In this document: positions 11,000-20,405 of the stretch, piece by piece
Layout of the letters: every line of letters begins with the position of its first letter
Position numbering within the stretch: the first letter of the stretch is position 1
Assembly (NCBI RefSeq): GCF_014643375.1
Contig: NZ_BMJJ01000015.1
Location: forward strand, 62,001-126,000
Reading direction: 5' to 3'
Length of the DNA: 64,000 nucleotides
Origin: Aureimonas glaciei
Lineage (GTDB): Bacteria; Pseudomonadota; Alphaproteobacteria; Rhizobiales; Rhizobiaceae
Notes under the pieces: model-generated
The model's input: the letters and a program-made list of their open reading frames with translations, nothing else
What the model was told of the DNA's origin: nothing
Databases searched by the model: none
Made by a program: the position numbers and the translations under genes

Positions 11000-11302
11000 C
11001 TACGGCGTCGAAGCCGTGATCGTTATCTTCATGCCCATGGCGCGAACGATCTTCATGACCGTCGAGAAGGCAGGGTTCCCGTTCTCGCTCAACGCCACAT
11101 AGAGGCCTTGCCGGTTCATGTCGGTTGCCTCGGCGATGCCCGTCATTCCCCGTGCACGGGCAATGACGCCAAGGGCATTCCGGATGCCGGCGTCGTCGCC
11201 ATCTTCCAAGGCCGCGGACAAAAATTCGGCCTGGCGCTCCGGAGTCGTCAGGTAGTCGGCCGCGTCGAATTCGGGGAGGGAGTTCACGTCAATTTTGGCC
11301 AT
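11000..11302 (-). CDS. antitoxin of HigA-like type, HTH (addiction module antidote)
   Basis: A 100-residue antidote protein of the putative addiction-module family with a Cro/CI-like helix-turn-helix. The N-terminus (SLPEFDAADYL) is the usual toxin-contacting region of this family, residues 40-90 contain the HTH (GMTGIAEATDMNRQGLYVALS), and the NPAFSTVMKIVRAMG ending is diagnostic. It should neutralise the upstream toxin and, with it, bind the palindromes at 11600-11648 to repress the operon. The start at 11302 overlaps the toxin 3' end by 14 bases, so translation is coupled. The toxin comes first, as in HigBA order. Confidence 0.88.
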   Translation of the reverse strand: MAKIDVNSLPEFDAADYLTTPERQAEFLSAALEDGDDAGIRNALGVIARARGMTGIAEATDMNRQGLYVALSENGNPAFSTVMKIVRAMGMKITITASTP

Positions 11303-11591
11303 CGTCCAGTTCCTTCGCCAGTTCGTGAGCCCTGCGGATGTCGGCGTGCTGAGTGGACTTGTCGCCACCGCAGAGAAGGACAATCACCACGTCGCCAAGC
11401 TGGACATAGTAGACCCGATACCCCGGACCATACGTCACGCGTAGCTCCATAACGCCCTTGCCGACCGACTTGTGATCGCCGGGATTGCCAAGGCGCAGAC
11501 GTTCAAGGCGCTCAGCGATGCGGGCCACAGCCCGGCCGTCCCGAAGGCGGGCGAGCCACTGCTGAAACTCGGGAAGGCGCTTGATTATCAC
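11289..11591 (-). CDS. RelE/HigB-superfamily toxin (addiction module killer protein)
   Basis: A toxin of about 100 residues of the RelE/HigB-like killer-protein group, predicted to cleave mRNA. Family hallmarks are PEFQQWLARLRDGRAVARI, LGNPGDHKSVGKGVMELR, YGPGYRVYYVQ and LLCGGDKSTQ. Homologues normally start just before the II(K/R) segment, so GTG at 11591 is preferred; a TTG at 11618 would add nine residues encoded inside the operator palindrome. The 3' end overlaps the antitoxin gene. The pair lies between pccA and lipB and looks like a single-locus insertion. Confidence 0.85.
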   Translation of the reverse strand: MIIKRLPEFQQWLARLRDGRAVARIAERLERLRLGNPGDHKSVGKGVMELRVTYGPGYRVYYVQLGDVVIVLLCGGDKSTQHADIRRAHELAKELDDGQN

Positions 11592-11599
11592 CAGGAAAG

Positions 11600-11648
11600 T
11601 GTCGGCTATATCCGACAACCTGTCAATAATTGTCGGCTATGGCCGACA
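11600..11648 (-). promoter_or_regulatory. operator pair and promoter of the toxin-antitoxin operon
   Basis: Two 18-base palindromes with identical arms, TGTCGG-N6-CCGACA, lie at 11600-11617 and 11631-11648, centres 31 bases apart (about three helix turns, same DNA face). Between them the minus strand has a consensus -35, TTGACA (11626-11621). Spaced 17 bases on, a weak -10 would sit at the edge of the proximal palindrome, so bound repressor would cover the whole promoter. This is the expected design for autorepression by the HigA-type antitoxin; binding is inferred, the repeats are direct observation. Confidence 0.72.
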
Positions 11649-11831
11649 CGAGCCGATCCTCACCCGGTCAGTTGACGGGCGCCCTCGGGCAACGGCGCAG
11701 CTGCGGGGGAAGTCGCGGCAAAGAGGGCCGGCCGCCGTTTTCTTCTGTCGCGACTTTGAAGATCGTCCTCGCGCCGCGGGCGTCCGGCCGCGGAGCGTGC
11801 CCGCATCGCGATTTCGGCCTCTTGCGCGATG

Positions 11832-12608
11832 TCAGTCACGTTGATCTCCTGCCGCCGCATCCTCCGTCGGCCCAAAAATCTCCTCGAAATGCTGGCGCAG
11901 GACCAAGTCCACGTCCGGCATCGAGACCGGCAGGCCGAGGTCGACCAGGCTGGTGACGCCGTGGTCGCTGACGCCGCAGGGAACGATCCCGCCGAAATGG
12001 TCGAGGTCGGGATCGACGTTGAGGCTGATGCCGTGGAGCGTCACCCATTTGCGCAGGCGGATGCCGATCGCCGCGATCTTGTCCTCGGCCATCGATCCGC
12101 CGGGCCCGGCCGGCCGGTCGGGGCGGCGCACCCAGACCCCGACCCGGTCCTCCCGCCGCTCGCCGCGCACCTGGAAGTCGCCGAGCGTGGCGATGATCCA
12201 GTGCTCCAGCGCCGAGACGAAGGCGCGCACGTCCGGCCGCCGCCGCTTCAGGTCGAGCATGACATAGGCCACGCGCTGGCCGGGCCCGTGATAGGTATAT
12301 TCGCCGCCGCGCCCGCTGGCATGCACGGGAAAGCGATCGGGATCGACGAGATCGGCAGCGTCGGCACTCGTGCCGGCGGTGTAGAGCGACGGGTGCTCGA
12401 GCAAGAGCACCGTCTCCGGTGCGAGGCCGGCGGCGATGGCGGCGACGTGCTCGTCCATGAAGGCGACGGCGTCGGCATAGGCCGTCAGGCCCGGCCAGAT
12501 CGTCCATCGGACCGCGGGCGAGTCGGGAGAGGCCAAGAATCGATCCGCAGCGACGGCGAGTCGGGGAGAGGCGGCGGAAGCGGCAAGGCCGGCGAGGGGA
12601 GCTGTCAT
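11832..12608 (-). CDS. lipB: lipoyl(octanoyl) transferase LipB
   Basis: A 258-residue enzyme that transfers octanoyl from octanoyl-ACP to lipoyl domains of 2-oxoacid dehydrogenases and GcvH, the first step of protein lipoylation. Visible motifs are [12 protein letters not shown], the core [33 protein letters not shown] with the catalytic-site lysine, and the active-site cysteine in [14 protein letters not shown]. The start at 12608 follows a GGGGG run; longer frames are not supported by the family. An N-terminal extension of about 30 residues precedes the conserved domain (RWTIWPGL). It is separated from the toxin-antitoxin operon by 183 bases with no gene. Confidence 0.93.
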   Translation of the reverse strand: MTAPLAGLAASAASPRLAVAADRFLASPDSPAVRWTIWPGLTAYADAVAFMDEHVAAIAAGLAPETVLLLEHPSLYTAGTSADAADLVDPDRFPVHASGRGGEYTYHGPGQRVAYVMLDLKRRRPDVRAFVSALEHWIIATLGDFQVRGERREDRVGVWVRRPDRPAGPGGSMAEDKIAAIGIRLRKWVTLHGISLNVDPDLDHFGGIVPCGVSDHGVTSLVDLGLPVSMPDVDLVLRQHFEEIFGPTEDAAAGDQRD

Positions 12609-12755
12609 CCCCCGGATGTAGCAATCGGGGGCCGCCGGTGCCAGCAGGGCGGGGCTTCTGACGATTTTCCCGCTCATTTCGCCAAAGCGCTTGTGCGGAC
12701 CAACATCGTTTGTTACATGCCCGCAGCCGGTCTTCAGGGATCGGTGACACGGCGT

Positions 12756-12840
12756 GCGGTCGTGGCGGAATTGGTAGACGCGCAGCGTTGAGGTCGCTGT
12801 GGGGCAACCCGTGGAAGTTCGAGTCTTCTCGACCGCACCA
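12756..12840 (+). tRNA. tRNA-Leu (anticodon GAG)
   Basis: An 85-base class II tRNA. The acceptor arm GCGGTCG pairs with CGACCGC at the 3' end, followed by encoded CCA. The anticodon stem CAGCG/CGCTG encloses loop TTGAGGT, so the anticodon GAG is at 12790-12792 and reads CUC/CUU. A long variable arm (GTGGGGCAACCCGT) and the T-arm GTTCGAGTC confirm Leu. The region downstream is gene-poor and then holds unusual small genes, as often seen beside tRNA integration sites, but no duplicated tRNA end was found. Confidence 0.95.
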
Positions 12841-13333
12841 GTCGTGTTTTGCGCCTGTAAGTTCTTGTCCTACCAACAAGTTCTGAATGGCGCGGGGTTT
12901 TTCCCGCAGGGTGCGGGGATCGAATGTTCAGGCGGCGCTGGCGCCGAACTTGGACATGGCCCCTTGCAAGAAAATCCGATCCGCGTCCTCGTGTAGGGGA
13001 TGCCCCCCCCGATTTCTTGCTGAAATTCAGCTTCTCTATTCTGACCTTTGCTGAGCTCGCCAGGCGATTCGGCCTGATCGTGCGGACGATCGGGGCCGCG
13101 TTTCCAGCGTGATGGACGAATCGGATCGGCGGCCAGTCGCCGAAGATCTCGTCGCCGGCGTCTGCCCGCGGCCGACCGATGGCGGTCAAGTTACCGAAGG
13201 GCTGGCATGCGGCAGCTCCGGGAGCCGTACTCTCCGTCGAGCCAAAGCGGCCCTCAGTGGAGATGGCGTCGCCTTCGTGCAGTTAGGTCCCGCACGCGAT
13301 CCATGATCGGTGCGATACTGCTCCTCAAGCGCC
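12841..13333. other. gene-poor stretch after tRNA-Leu
   Basis: A 493-base stretch with no credible coding sequence. A short hairpin GCGGG-GTTTTT-CCCGC at 12892-12907 may end the tRNA transcript but lacks a downstream T-run. Open frames across it on both strands are Arg-rich and one runs antisense through the tRNA, a typical artefact. Confidence 0.5.
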
Positions 13334-13750
13334 TCAGCGCGACCGCTTCTTCAACGTCATCGCGTCGTCGAACGCGCCGGGGGACCGGACGAGATATCCC
13401 ATGACCTGCTTGTCGTCCCTGTAGGCCACGAAGGCTGCCGAGATGGCATCGACGCTGCGCTGGCCGAAGTTCGGGTGCCGGGTGTGGAGATGTCCGTTCT
13501 CGACGAACGTCATGACGTCGTCGGCCTGGACAGGCCTGCCCTCGATCTTCAGGACGCGACGGATCAGGGTGACGGCGTTCTTTCCCAGACCAAAAGGAGG
13601 GGCCGGCTGCTGGCTCCTCGTAACGATCTGCCGGACCCTCGCCGGCGTCACCTCATATTCGCGGGCGACGGAAGACATGGAGTCACCCGCCTCGACGCGG
13701 CGGACGATCTCGGCGTTGCGCTTGGCGGTCGCTTCCAGGTTTGGGTGCAT
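13334..13750 (-). CDS. HTH protein with RNA-polymerase-alpha-CTD-like C-terminal segment
   Basis: A 138-residue protein, not recognised as a named family. Residues 10-46 form a sigma-region-4-like helix-turn-helix (SSVAREYEVTPARVRQIV). Residues 55-115 contain LIRRVLKIEGRPVQ and the stretch PNFGQRSVDAI, which resembles the helix-hairpin-helix signature of the RNA polymerase alpha C-terminal domain (NFGxKSLxEI). The tail is basic (LKKRSR). This combination suggests a DNA-binding regulator. It lies 39 bases after an unknown ORF on the same strand, in the accessory patch between tRNA-Leu and mgtE. Function unknown. Confidence 0.65.
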   Translation of the reverse strand: MHPNLEATAKRNAEIVRRVEAGDSMSSVAREYEVTPARVRQIVTRSQQPAPPFGLGKNAVTLIRRVLKIEGRPVQADDVMTFVENGHLHTRHPNFGQRSVDAISAAFVAYRDDKQVMGYLVRSPGAFDDAMTLKKRSR

Positions 13751-13789
13751 CAGCCCGATCTTTCGCAGAAACCGCCTTTGTGCCTGTTA

Positions 13790-14134
13790 CTATGGGATAT
13801 CACTTAGTCGCAGCGGATTGGCAAGCTTCGGTGGCGTTTTGTTGGGCAGCCACGGCACTCTATCCCACATGATGTCGAAGGCTTGGTTGGCGATGAGGGA
13901 GCAGCAGCCGTCCTCGTCCCGGGGCCTGCCGGCGGGGTCGATTTCGGCCTGCGTCTCCGCTGCCGGGAATGTGACCGTGCTGCCAGTCGGTGCCGGCATG
14001 CCGTCCGGCGCGACGACCGGCGTTTTGCCGTGTCGTCGAAAGAGGTCTTCGACCAGGGGGGCGGGGCGCTTAGGTCGGTGATCGGGTTCCGTACGTCGTT
14101 GCGCTAGACGGGCGTCGGCGAGACGGAACCGCAT
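13790..14134 (-). CDS. hypothetical protein
   Basis: An open frame of 114 codons, unrecognised. The N-terminal half is Arg/Pro-rich (PKRPAPLVEDLFRRHGK), the C-terminal half has GCCSLIANQAFDIMWDRVP, which looks protein-like rather than shadow-like. Third-position GC is lower than in the neighbours. It ends 39 bases before the HTH gene, so it could be the first gene of a two-gene unit, and it is divergent from the lipoprotein gene at 14179. No signal peptide, membrane helix or known motif. It may be spurious. Confidence 0.3.
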   Translation of the reverse strand: MRFRLADARLAQRRTEPDHRPKRPAPLVEDLFRRHGKTPVVAPDGMPAPTGSTVTFPAAETQAEIDPAGRPRDEDGCCSLIANQAFDIMWDRVPWLPNKTPPKLANPLRLSDIP

Positions 14135-14178
14135 CTCGCTCGCGCGATTAAGAACCAGGATCCAGTCGGAGTACCCAC

Positions 14179-14493
14179 ATGAAACTGACAGCCATGGCGC
14201 TGGCCCTCGTCACACTCGGCGGCTGCGCCGCCGCCGGGGATGCCCCCCGCGTTCCCTATGCACCGTTTCAAGGCGCCAGCATTTCGGCGAACCGCGCCGC
14301 GCCCGGTTCCGAGGCCTTTTGCCAGCAATTCGCCCTGCAGTCGGCGGCCGATCGATACGAGCTCGAACGGGACGGCGACGGCGGCGCCGGCTTTGCCCGC
14401 GCCATCGGCGAGGCCGAGGGCCGGCGCGCCTATCAGGGCTGCCTAGCCGGAGATACCAGAGCCCCCGGCACCCTCGTATCGCTTCTTCGCTAG
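14179..14493 (+). CDS. small putative lipoprotein
   Basis: A 104-residue protein with a short lipoprotein signal: hydrophobic MKLTAMALALVTLGGC with lipobox LGGC, so Cys16 would be the lipidated residue. The mature part has two further Cys (FCQQFA, QGCLAG) that could form a disulfide. Residues 40-90 contain a repeat-free helical segment ending in RAYQGCL. GGAG precedes the start by about 10 bases. Many alphaproteobacteria encode such short lipoproteins with no known role. Monocistronic; divergent from the unknown ORF at 13790-14134. Confidence 0.6.
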   Translation: MKLTAMALALVTLGGCAAAGDAPRVPYAPFQGASISANRAAPGSEAFCQQFALQSAADRYELERDGDGGAGFARAIGEAEGRRAYQGCLAGDTRAPGTLVSLLR

Positions 14494-14780
14494 AGCGGAC
14501 CTCGCAAAGGGGCATGCTGGAAAGATCGTTCGGACCCGGTGAGTGGGCGCAAAGACGCTACCACCGACGGAAACGGCTTCGGAGACAGGATCTCGTCGCG
14601 GACGATGTCGCCCGGTAGCGATTGGTCTACGTCGCAGGATCGTGCCGGATGCGCTTCGGCTGTCGGCCCGCTTACGGCTCCTGTCGCGGCCTCGCTGATC
14701 GTCGAAACGCCGGTTTCCCATCGGTGCCGCGATGCTCTAGACGTCGCTCATGAATCATCTTGAGCGGCAGGAGGGCGAGT

Positions 14781-16217
14781 ATGGCTGATCGACAGCCCGA
14801 GGACGACGTCCTCGACCCCCCGGCCGCCGCCGAACCGGCCAATCCATCGGCGATCTACGACGCCGATGGCGGCTTCGACGCGGGGTATCTGCACAGCGTC
14901 ACCGAGGCGATCGCCGCGGACGACGCCGAGCACCTGAAGCGCCATGTCGTCGATCTCCACGAATCGGAGCTCGGTGACCTTCTCGAGCATCTCAGCCCGG
15001 ACGACCGGCAGTCGCTGGTGCGGCTGATGGGCGCGGATTTCGACTATGCCGCGCTCACCGAGGTCGACGAGGCCGTCCGGCTCCAGATCGTCGACGCCAT
15101 GCCCAATGCGCAGATCGCCGAAGCGGTGCGGGCGCTGGATTCCGACGATGCCGTCTACATCCTCGAGGATCTCGAGGAGGAGGACCGCAAGGAGATCCTG
15201 GAGCAGCTGCCGTTCCGCGAGCGCATCCGGCTGCGCCGCGCGCTGGAATATCCGGACGAATCGGCCGGCCGGCGCATGCAGACCGAGTTCGTCGCCGTGC
15301 CGCCCTACTGGACGGTCGGCCAGACCATCGACTATCTGCGCGACGAGGACGGGCTGCCCGACAATTTCTCGCAGATCTTCGTCGTCGATCCCTCGTTCAA
15401 GCTGCTCGGTGCCGTCGATCTCGACCGCATCCTGCGCATGCGCCGTCCCGCCACGATCGAAGAGATCATGCACGAGACGCGCCATGCCATTCCGGCCGAC
15501 ATGGACCAGGAGGAGGCGGCGCAGATTTTTGAGCAGTACGATCTGCTCTCGGCCGCCGTCGTCGATGCCACCCAGCGCCTCGTCGGCGTGTTGACCATCG
15601 ACGACGTCGTCGACGTCATCCAGCAGGAGGCCGAGGAGGATCTCCTGCGCCTCGGCGGCGTCGGCGACGAGGAATTGTCCGACACGGTGCTGACGACGGT
15701 GCGCTCGCGCTTCCTCTGGCTCCTGATCAATCTGGGGACGGCGATCCTCGCCTCCGTCGTCATCGGCTTCTTCGACGCCACGATCCAGCAGATGGTGGCG
15801 CTCGCCGTGCTGATGCCGATCGTCGCCTCGATGGGCGGCAATGCCGGCACGCAGACGATGACCGTCGCGGTGCGGGCTCTGGCGACCCGCGACATCGACA
15901 TCTATAACGCCGGCCGCGTCATCCGCAGGGAGGTGCTGGTCGGGATCCTCAACGGCGTTGCCTTCGCCGTCATCATCGGCGTCGTCGCCGGGCTGTGGTT
16001 CGAGAGCTGGGGAATCGGCCAAGTGATCGGCCTGGCGCTGATCATCAACATGATCGCCGCCGCGCTGGCCGGAATCCTCATTCCGCTGCTGCTCGACCGG
16101 GTGGGGGCCGACCCGGCGCTGGCGTCCGGAACCTTCGTGACGACGGTCACGGACGTCGTCGGCTTTTTCGCGTTCCTGGGGTTGGCCGCGTGGTGGTTCG
16201 GCCTCGGCAGCAGCTGA
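14781..16217 (+). CDS. mgtE: magnesium transporter MgtE
   Basis: A 478-residue Mg2+ channel/transporter. Residues 35-135 are the superhelical N domain (EHLKRHVVDLHESELGDLLEHL), about 140-265 carry paired CBS domains that sense cytoplasmic Mg2+, and from about 305 five membrane helices form the pore, with PIVASMGGNAGTQTM as the pore signature. The start at 14781 follows AGGAGGG by five bases. Length is standard for the family. No Mg2+ riboswitch-like leader is seen in the 287 bases upstream, so gating by the CBS domains is probably the main control. Confidence 0.94.
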   Translation: MADRQPEDDVLDPPAAAEPANPSAIYDADGGFDAGYLHSVTEAIAADDAEHLKRHVVDLHESELGDLLEHLSPDDRQSLVRLMGADFDYAALTEVDEAVRLQIVDAMPNAQIAEAVRALDSDDAVYILEDLEEEDRKEILEQLPFRERIRLRRALEYPDESAGRRMQTEFVAVPPYWTVGQTIDYLRDEDGLPDNFSQIFVVDPSFKLLGAVDLDRILRMRRPATIEEIMHETRHAIPADMDQEEAAQIFEQYDLLSAAVVDATQRLVGVLTIDDVVDVIQQEAEEDLLRLGGVGDEELSDTVLTTVRSRFLWLLINLGTAILASVVIGFFDATIQQMVALAVLMPIVASMGGNAGTQTMTVAVRALATRDIDIYNAGRVIRREVLVGILNGVAFAVIIGVVAGLWFESWGIGQVIGLALIINMIAAALAGILIPLLLDRVGADPALASGTFVTTVTDVVGFFAFLGLAAWWFGLGSS

Positions 16218-16284
16218 CGGGCCCGAACCTGCACCGTGGGCGATGCCGGACGGTCGCCGGGCTCCGCCCTATGACGTTGACCCG

Positions 16285-17349
16285 TCAGGATCCGATCCGC
16301 TTGCCGTCCTGTCCGAAGGCGTGCAGCGCGGCGGCGGGGGCGAAGATCCGGGCAGGCTGGCCGATATCGAGCCCCGACCGCCCGGGGACGCGGAAGATCA
16401 GGGGCGTCCTGCCACCTGTCGGCGTTCCGTGCACATAGCTCTCCGCCCCGACGAGCTCGACGGCGGTCACCTCGACCTCCGCCGACAGTCCGTCCGTTCC
16501 CTCGCCCAGCACGAAAGCTTCCGGCCGCACGCCGAGCGTGAAGGCCCCGTCGCCTGCCGGGGCAAAGCCCGAGACCCGGATGCCGTCTGCGAGAGACAGG
16601 CCGTCCGCCCGCCGCTCGGCCGGCAGGAGGTTCATCCCGGGCGAGCCGACGAAGCCCGCCACGAAGAGGCTGGCGGGCTTCTCATAGAGATCGATCGGCC
16701 GGCCGACCTGCTCCACCAGTCCGGCGTTGAGGACGACGAGGCGGTCGGCGAGCGTCATCGCCTCCATCTGGTCGTGGGTGACGTAGACACTGGTGGTGGC
16801 GAGCGCGCGCTGCAGGCGCCGGATCTCGATGCGCATCTGCACGCGGAGCTTGGCGTCGAGGTTGGACAGCGGCTCGTCGAAGAGGAAGGCGGCGGGTTCG
16901 CGCACGATGGCCCGGCCCATGGCGACGCGCTGGCGCTGGCCGCCCGACAACTGGCCCGGCTTGCGGTCGAGGAAGCCTTCGATTTCCAGCGATGCGGCGG
17001 TCGCGCCGACGCGGCGCTCGATCTCGGCGGCCTTCATGCCGCGGTTCTTGAGCCCGTAGGACAGGTTCTGGCGGACCGTCATGTGCGGGTAGAGGGCGTA
17101 GTTCTGGAACACCATGGCGATGTTCCGGTCGGACGGCTCGAGGTCGTTGACCACGCGCCCGCCGATTTCGATCGTGCCGGCGGTGATCGTCTCGAGGCCC
17201 GCGATCATGCGCAGGAGCGTGGATTTCCCGCAGCCGGAGGGCCCGACCAGCACCAGAAGCTCGCCGTCTTCGATGTCGAGCGAGATGCCGCGCACGGCCT
17301 CGGTCTCGCCGTAGCGCTTGCGCACGTCCCTGAGGGTGATGGATGCCAT
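16285..17349 (-). CDS. ugpC: sn-glycerol-3-phosphate ABC transporter ATP-binding protein
   Basis: A 354-residue ATPase of the MalK/UgpC type that energises the UgpAE permease. Walker A is GPSGCGKST near residue 37, the signature LSGGQRQRV near 134, Walker [16 protein letters not shown] follows, and the regulatory TOBE-type domain fills residues 240-354. It is the last gene of ugpBAEC, 4 bases after ugpE. Substrate assignment depends on the operon; UgpC-type ATPases are interchangeable with other sugar systems. Confidence 0.92.
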   Translation of the reverse strand: MASITLRDVRKRYGETEAVRGISLDIEDGELLVLVGPSGCGKSTLLRMIAGLETITAGTIEIGGRVVNDLEPSDRNIAMVFQNYALYPHMTVRQNLSYGLKNRGMKAAEIERRVGATAASLEIEGFLDRKPGQLSGGQRQRVAMGRAIVREPAAFLFDEPLSNLDAKLRVQMRIEIRRLQRALATTSVYVTHDQMEAMTLADRLVVLNAGLVEQVGRPIDLYEKPASLFVAGFVGSPGMNLLPAERRADGLSLADGIRVSGFAPAGDGAFTLGVRPEAFVLGEGTDGLSAEVEVTAVELVGAESYVHGTPTGGRTPLIFRVPGRSGLDIGQPARIFAPAAALHAFGQDGKRIGS

Positions 17350-17353
17350 TGTT

Positions 17354-18202
17354 CTACTTCTCGGACTCGACGAGGCCCTTGACGAACCAGCGCTGCATGA
17401 GGACCACGACGAGGACCGGCGGCAGGATCGCGAAGATCGCGGTCACCATCACCAGGTTCCAGGGCGTTTCGGCATCGGTGAAGGAGACCATCTTGCGCAA
17501 AGCGATGACGATCGTGTTCATCGAGCTGTCGTTGGTGATGAGGAGCGGCCAGAGATACTGCGTCCAGCCGTAGATGAAGAGGATGACGAAGAGCGCGGCG
17601 ATGTTGGTCTTGGACAAGGGGATCAGGATATCGCGCAGGAAGCGCATGGGCCCCGCCGCATCGATCCGGGCCGCCTCCACCAGTTCCGGCGGGATCGTCA
17701 TGAAGAACTGCCGGAACAGGAAGGTCGCGGTCGCCGAGGCCATCAGCGGCAGCGTCAGGCCGGTATAGGTGTCGATCAGGCCGAGATCGACCATCACCTT
17801 GTAGGTCGGCAGGATACGCACCTCGACCGGCAGCATCAGGGTGATGAAGATGATCCAGAAAAACACCATCCGGCCGGGAAAACTGAAATAGACGATGGCG
17901 AAGGCCGACAGGATCGAGATGACGATCTTGCCGACGGCGATCGCGGTGGCGACGACCGCGGTGTTCCACAGGAGCCGCCCGATGCTGACGCCGCCGAGCT
18001 GGCCGACACCGGAGAACAGCGCGGTGCCGTAGTTCTCCAGGAACTGGTTGCCCGGCGTCAGCGGCAGCGGCGGGGAGAGAATGGTCTGGATCGTCTGCGT
18101 CGAGGCGATGAAGGTGTAGTAGATCGGAAAGGCGACGATCAGGATGCCGATGATGAGCACGAGATGCGCGATCAGCCGGGCCAGGGGGCGATGCTCGACC
18201 AT
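17354..18202 (-). CDS. ugpE: sn-glycerol-3-phosphate ABC transporter permease UgpE
   Basis: A 282-residue inner-membrane permease with six predicted helices, the first at residues 10-32. The EAA loop that contacts UgpC is [20 protein letters not shown] near residue 190. It matches UgpE in length (E. coli about 281). The start ATG shares one base with the ugpA stop (TGATG), so translation is coupled. Upstream in-frame extension is a ugpA shadow and was discarded. Confidence 0.92.
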   Translation of the reverse strand: MVEHRPLARLIAHLVLIIGILIVAFPIYYTFIASTQTIQTILSPPLPLTPGNQFLENYGTALFSGVGQLGGVSIGRLLWNTAVVATAIAVGKIVISILSAFAIVYFSFPGRMVFFWIIFITLMLPVEVRILPTYKVMVDLGLIDTYTGLTLPLMASATATFLFRQFFMTIPPELVEAARIDAAGPMRFLRDILIPLSKTNIAALFVILFIYGWTQYLWPLLITNDSSMNTIVIALRKMVSFTDAETPWNLVMVTAIFAILPPVLVVVLMQRWFVKGLVESEK

Positions 18203-19089
18203 CAGGCGTAGTGAACCTTCTTCTCGACGAACCGGAACTGGACGGCGGTCAGGCAGATGACGATGGCCATCAGAATCACCGACTGCGCGGCCGAGGAGCC
18301 GAGGTCGAGATTGACGAAACCATCGTTGAAGACCTTGTAGACCAGGGTTTCCGTCGCCTTCGCCGGGCCGCCGCCGGTGACGGCGTGGATGATGCCGAAG
18401 GTGTCGAAGAAGGCGTAGACGCAGTTCACCACGAGCAGGAAGAAGCTCGTCGGCGCGATCAGCGGGAAGACGATCGTCCAGAAGCGCTTCGACCCGCGCG
18501 CGCCGTCGATCGCGGCCGCCTCGATCAGCGAGCGCGGCACCGACTGGAGCGCGGCGACGAAGAACAGGAAGTTGTAGCTGATCTGCTTCCAGGCAGCGGC
18601 GACGACGACCATCACCATCGCCTGGTCGCCATTGAGAAGCGGATCCCAATTGTAGCCGGTTGCCCTGAGCATGTAGGCGAAGGTGCCCATGGTCGGGCTG
18701 AACATGAACAGCCAGAGCAGGCCCGCCACGGCCGGGGCGACGGCATAGGGCCAGATCAGCAGCGTGCGGTAGAAACCCTTGCCGCGCACCACCGTCTCCG
18801 CCGCCGAGGCGAGGAAGAGCGACAGGCCCATGGCCAGCGCCGCCGTGGCGACGCTGAACACCACCGTAACCTGCAGCGAATGCAGATAGTTCGGATCGGC
18901 GAACACCGCCCGGAAATTATCGAGCCCGACGAACTCGGTCGAGAGCCCGAAGGCGTCCTCGCGCAGCGTCGATTGGTAGAGAGCCTGCCCGCTCGGCCAG
19001 TAGAAGAAGACCAGCGTCACCGCGATCTGCGGCGCCAGCAGCAGATAGGGCAGGACCTTGTTGGGGAAGACGACGCGCGGAGAGGCCAT
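18202..19089 (-). CDS. ugpA: sn-glycerol-3-phosphate ABC transporter permease UgpA
   Basis: A 295-residue permease, partner of UgpE, with six helices; the first is at [20 protein letters not shown]. The EAA loop is [19 protein letters not shown] near residue 190. It follows ugpB by 14 bases and overlaps ugpE. Together the two permeases form the channel that receives glycerol-3-phosphate or glycerophosphodiesters from UgpB. Confidence 0.92.
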   Translation of the reverse strand: MASPRVVFPNKVLPYLLLAPQIAVTLVFFYWPSGQALYQSTLREDAFGLSTEFVGLDNFRAVFADPNYLHSLQVTVVFSVATAALAMGLSLFLASAAETVVRGKGFYRTLLIWPYAVAPAVAGLLWLFMFSPTMGTFAYMLRATGYNWDPLLNGDQAMVMVVVAAAWKQISYNFLFFVAALQSVPRSLIEAAAIDGARGSKRFWTIVFPLIAPTSFFLLVVNCVYAFFDTFGIIHAVTGGGPAKATETLVYKVFNDGFVNLDLGSSAAQSVILMAIVICLTAVQFRFVEKKVHYA

Positions 19090-19103
19090 CGGGCTCTTCT
19101 GCC

Positions 19104-20405
19104 CTAGCGGGTCGCCGCGGCGATGGCCGCGTCCCCGCGTTCCTTGGCCTTGGTGAGCGCGGTCTTGGCGTCCTGGCTGCCGTTCAGCATGGACTCGAAC
19201 TCTTCGTTCTCGATGTCGCGCACCTGCGGCAGGTTGATCAGCCGAACGCCCTTGGAGTTCTCGGTCGGCGGCTTGCCCATCATCTGGCTGATCGGCGTCT
19301 CGCGGCCGGGATTCTCCTTGTAGAAGCCGCTCTTCTTCGTCGCCTCATAGGCTTCCAGCGTCACCGGCAGGTAGCCGGACTTCTGGTGCAGGCGCGACTG
19401 GATGTCGGTCTGCGACAGGAAGTTGAAGAACTGGGCGATGCCCTTGTACTCCTCGTCGGTCTTGCCGCCGAAGACCCAGAGGCTGGCGCCGCCGGGCGTC
19501 GTGTTCTGCGGCGCGCCATTGCCCTTGGTGTCGTAGGGGAGCTGGCCGATGCCGTAGTTCATGCCCGACTTGACGACGTCGCCGAGACCGCCGGACGATT
19601 CCGTCAAGATCCCGCATTCGCCGGAGAGAAAGAGCTGCTTGGCCTCGGAGGTGCGCCCGCCGTAGCGAAACACGCCTTCCTTGGCGAGGTCGGCGATCGC
19701 CTGGAAATGGTCGACATAGATGGGCGAGTCGATCGCCAGCTCCACCTTGCCGCCGGCCAGGCCGTTCTCGCCGCTGGCATAGGAGACGTTGTTCCAGGCG
19801 GCGAAGTTCTCGAGGTGGATCCAGGTCAGCCACGTCGAGGTGTAGCCGCAGGGCGCCGCGCCGCTTTCCTTGATCTTGCGCGCGGCGGCAAACACTTCGT
19901 CCCAGGTCTTGGGCGGGTTGGCCACGTCGAGCCCCGCCTTCTCGAAGGTATCCTTGTTGTAATAGAGGATCGGCGAGGACGAGTTGTACGGGAAGGACAG
20001 CATCGTGCCGTCCGGCTTGGAATAATAGTTGACGATGCCCGGCAGGTATTTCGCCTTGTCGAAGGTGTAGCCACCCTGTTCGAGAACCTCGGCGACAGGC
20101 TTGATCGCGCCTTCGGCGCCCATCATCACGCCGGTACCGACGTCGAAGACCTGGATGATCGCCGGGGTCTGCTTGGCGCGGAAGGCGGCGATGCCGGCGT
20201 TCAGGGTCTCGGGATAGGTGCCCTTGAACACGGGCTTGATGACGTAGTCGCCCTGGCTGGCATTGAACTCCTTCGCCAGTTCTTCGACCACCTCGTTGTT
20301 GGCGCCGTTCATCGCATGCCACCACTGAAGCTCGGTGGCGGCGTGGGCGGACGCCGTGAAGGCGGCACCGGCGGCGAGGGTGCACAGAATCGCGCGGATA
20401 GACAT
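19104..20405 (-). CDS. ugpB: sn-glycerol-3-phosphate-binding periplasmic protein UgpB
   Basis: A 433-residue extracellular solute-binding protein. The signal peptide (about residues 1-22) ends in AHA before [10 protein letters not shown], the characteristic mature N-terminus of UgpB. Later blocks ([38 protein letters not shown]) are UgpB-like ligand-site regions. A strong GGAGGAA site precedes the chosen ATG; the frame extending to 20456 adds no signal features. It is first in the ugpBAEC operon. No Pho-box-like sequence was seen upstream, so phosphate control is not supported by the DNA read here. Confidence 0.92.
   Translation of the reverse strand: MSIRAILCTLAAGAAFTASAHAATELQWWHAMNGANNEVVEELAKEFNASQGDYVIKPVFKGTYPETLNAGIAAFRAKQTPAIIQVFDVGTGVMMGAEGAIKPVAEVLEQGGYTFDKAKYLPGIVNYYSKPDGTMLSFPYNSSSPILYYNKDTFEKAGLDVANPPKTWDEVFAAARKIKESGAAPCGYTSTWLTWIHLENFAAWNNVSYASGENGLAGGKVELAIDSPIYVDHFQAIADLAKEGVFRYGGRTSEAKQLFLSGECGILTESSGGLGDVVKSGMNYGIGQLPYDTKGNGAPQNTTPGGASLWVFGGKTDEEYKGIAQFFNFLSQTDIQSRLHQKSGYLPVTLEAYEATKKSGFYKENPGRETPISQMMGKPPTENSKGVRLINLPQVRDIENEEFESMLNGSQDAKTALTKAKERGDAAIAAATR

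Noticed and set aside
12734-13189. Minus-strand 151-codon frame overlapping tRNA-Leu
   Set aside because: It runs antisense through the tRNA, is Arg/Ser-rich and has the typical SRRLELPR artefact sequence.
14494-14780. Small frames between the lipoprotein gene and mgtE
   Set aside because: No ribosome sites, no recognisable protein features and shadow-like composition.
14748-16022. Minus-strand 424-codon frame opposite mgtE
   Set aside because: Asp/His/Arg-rich shadow of mgtE; no family resemblance.
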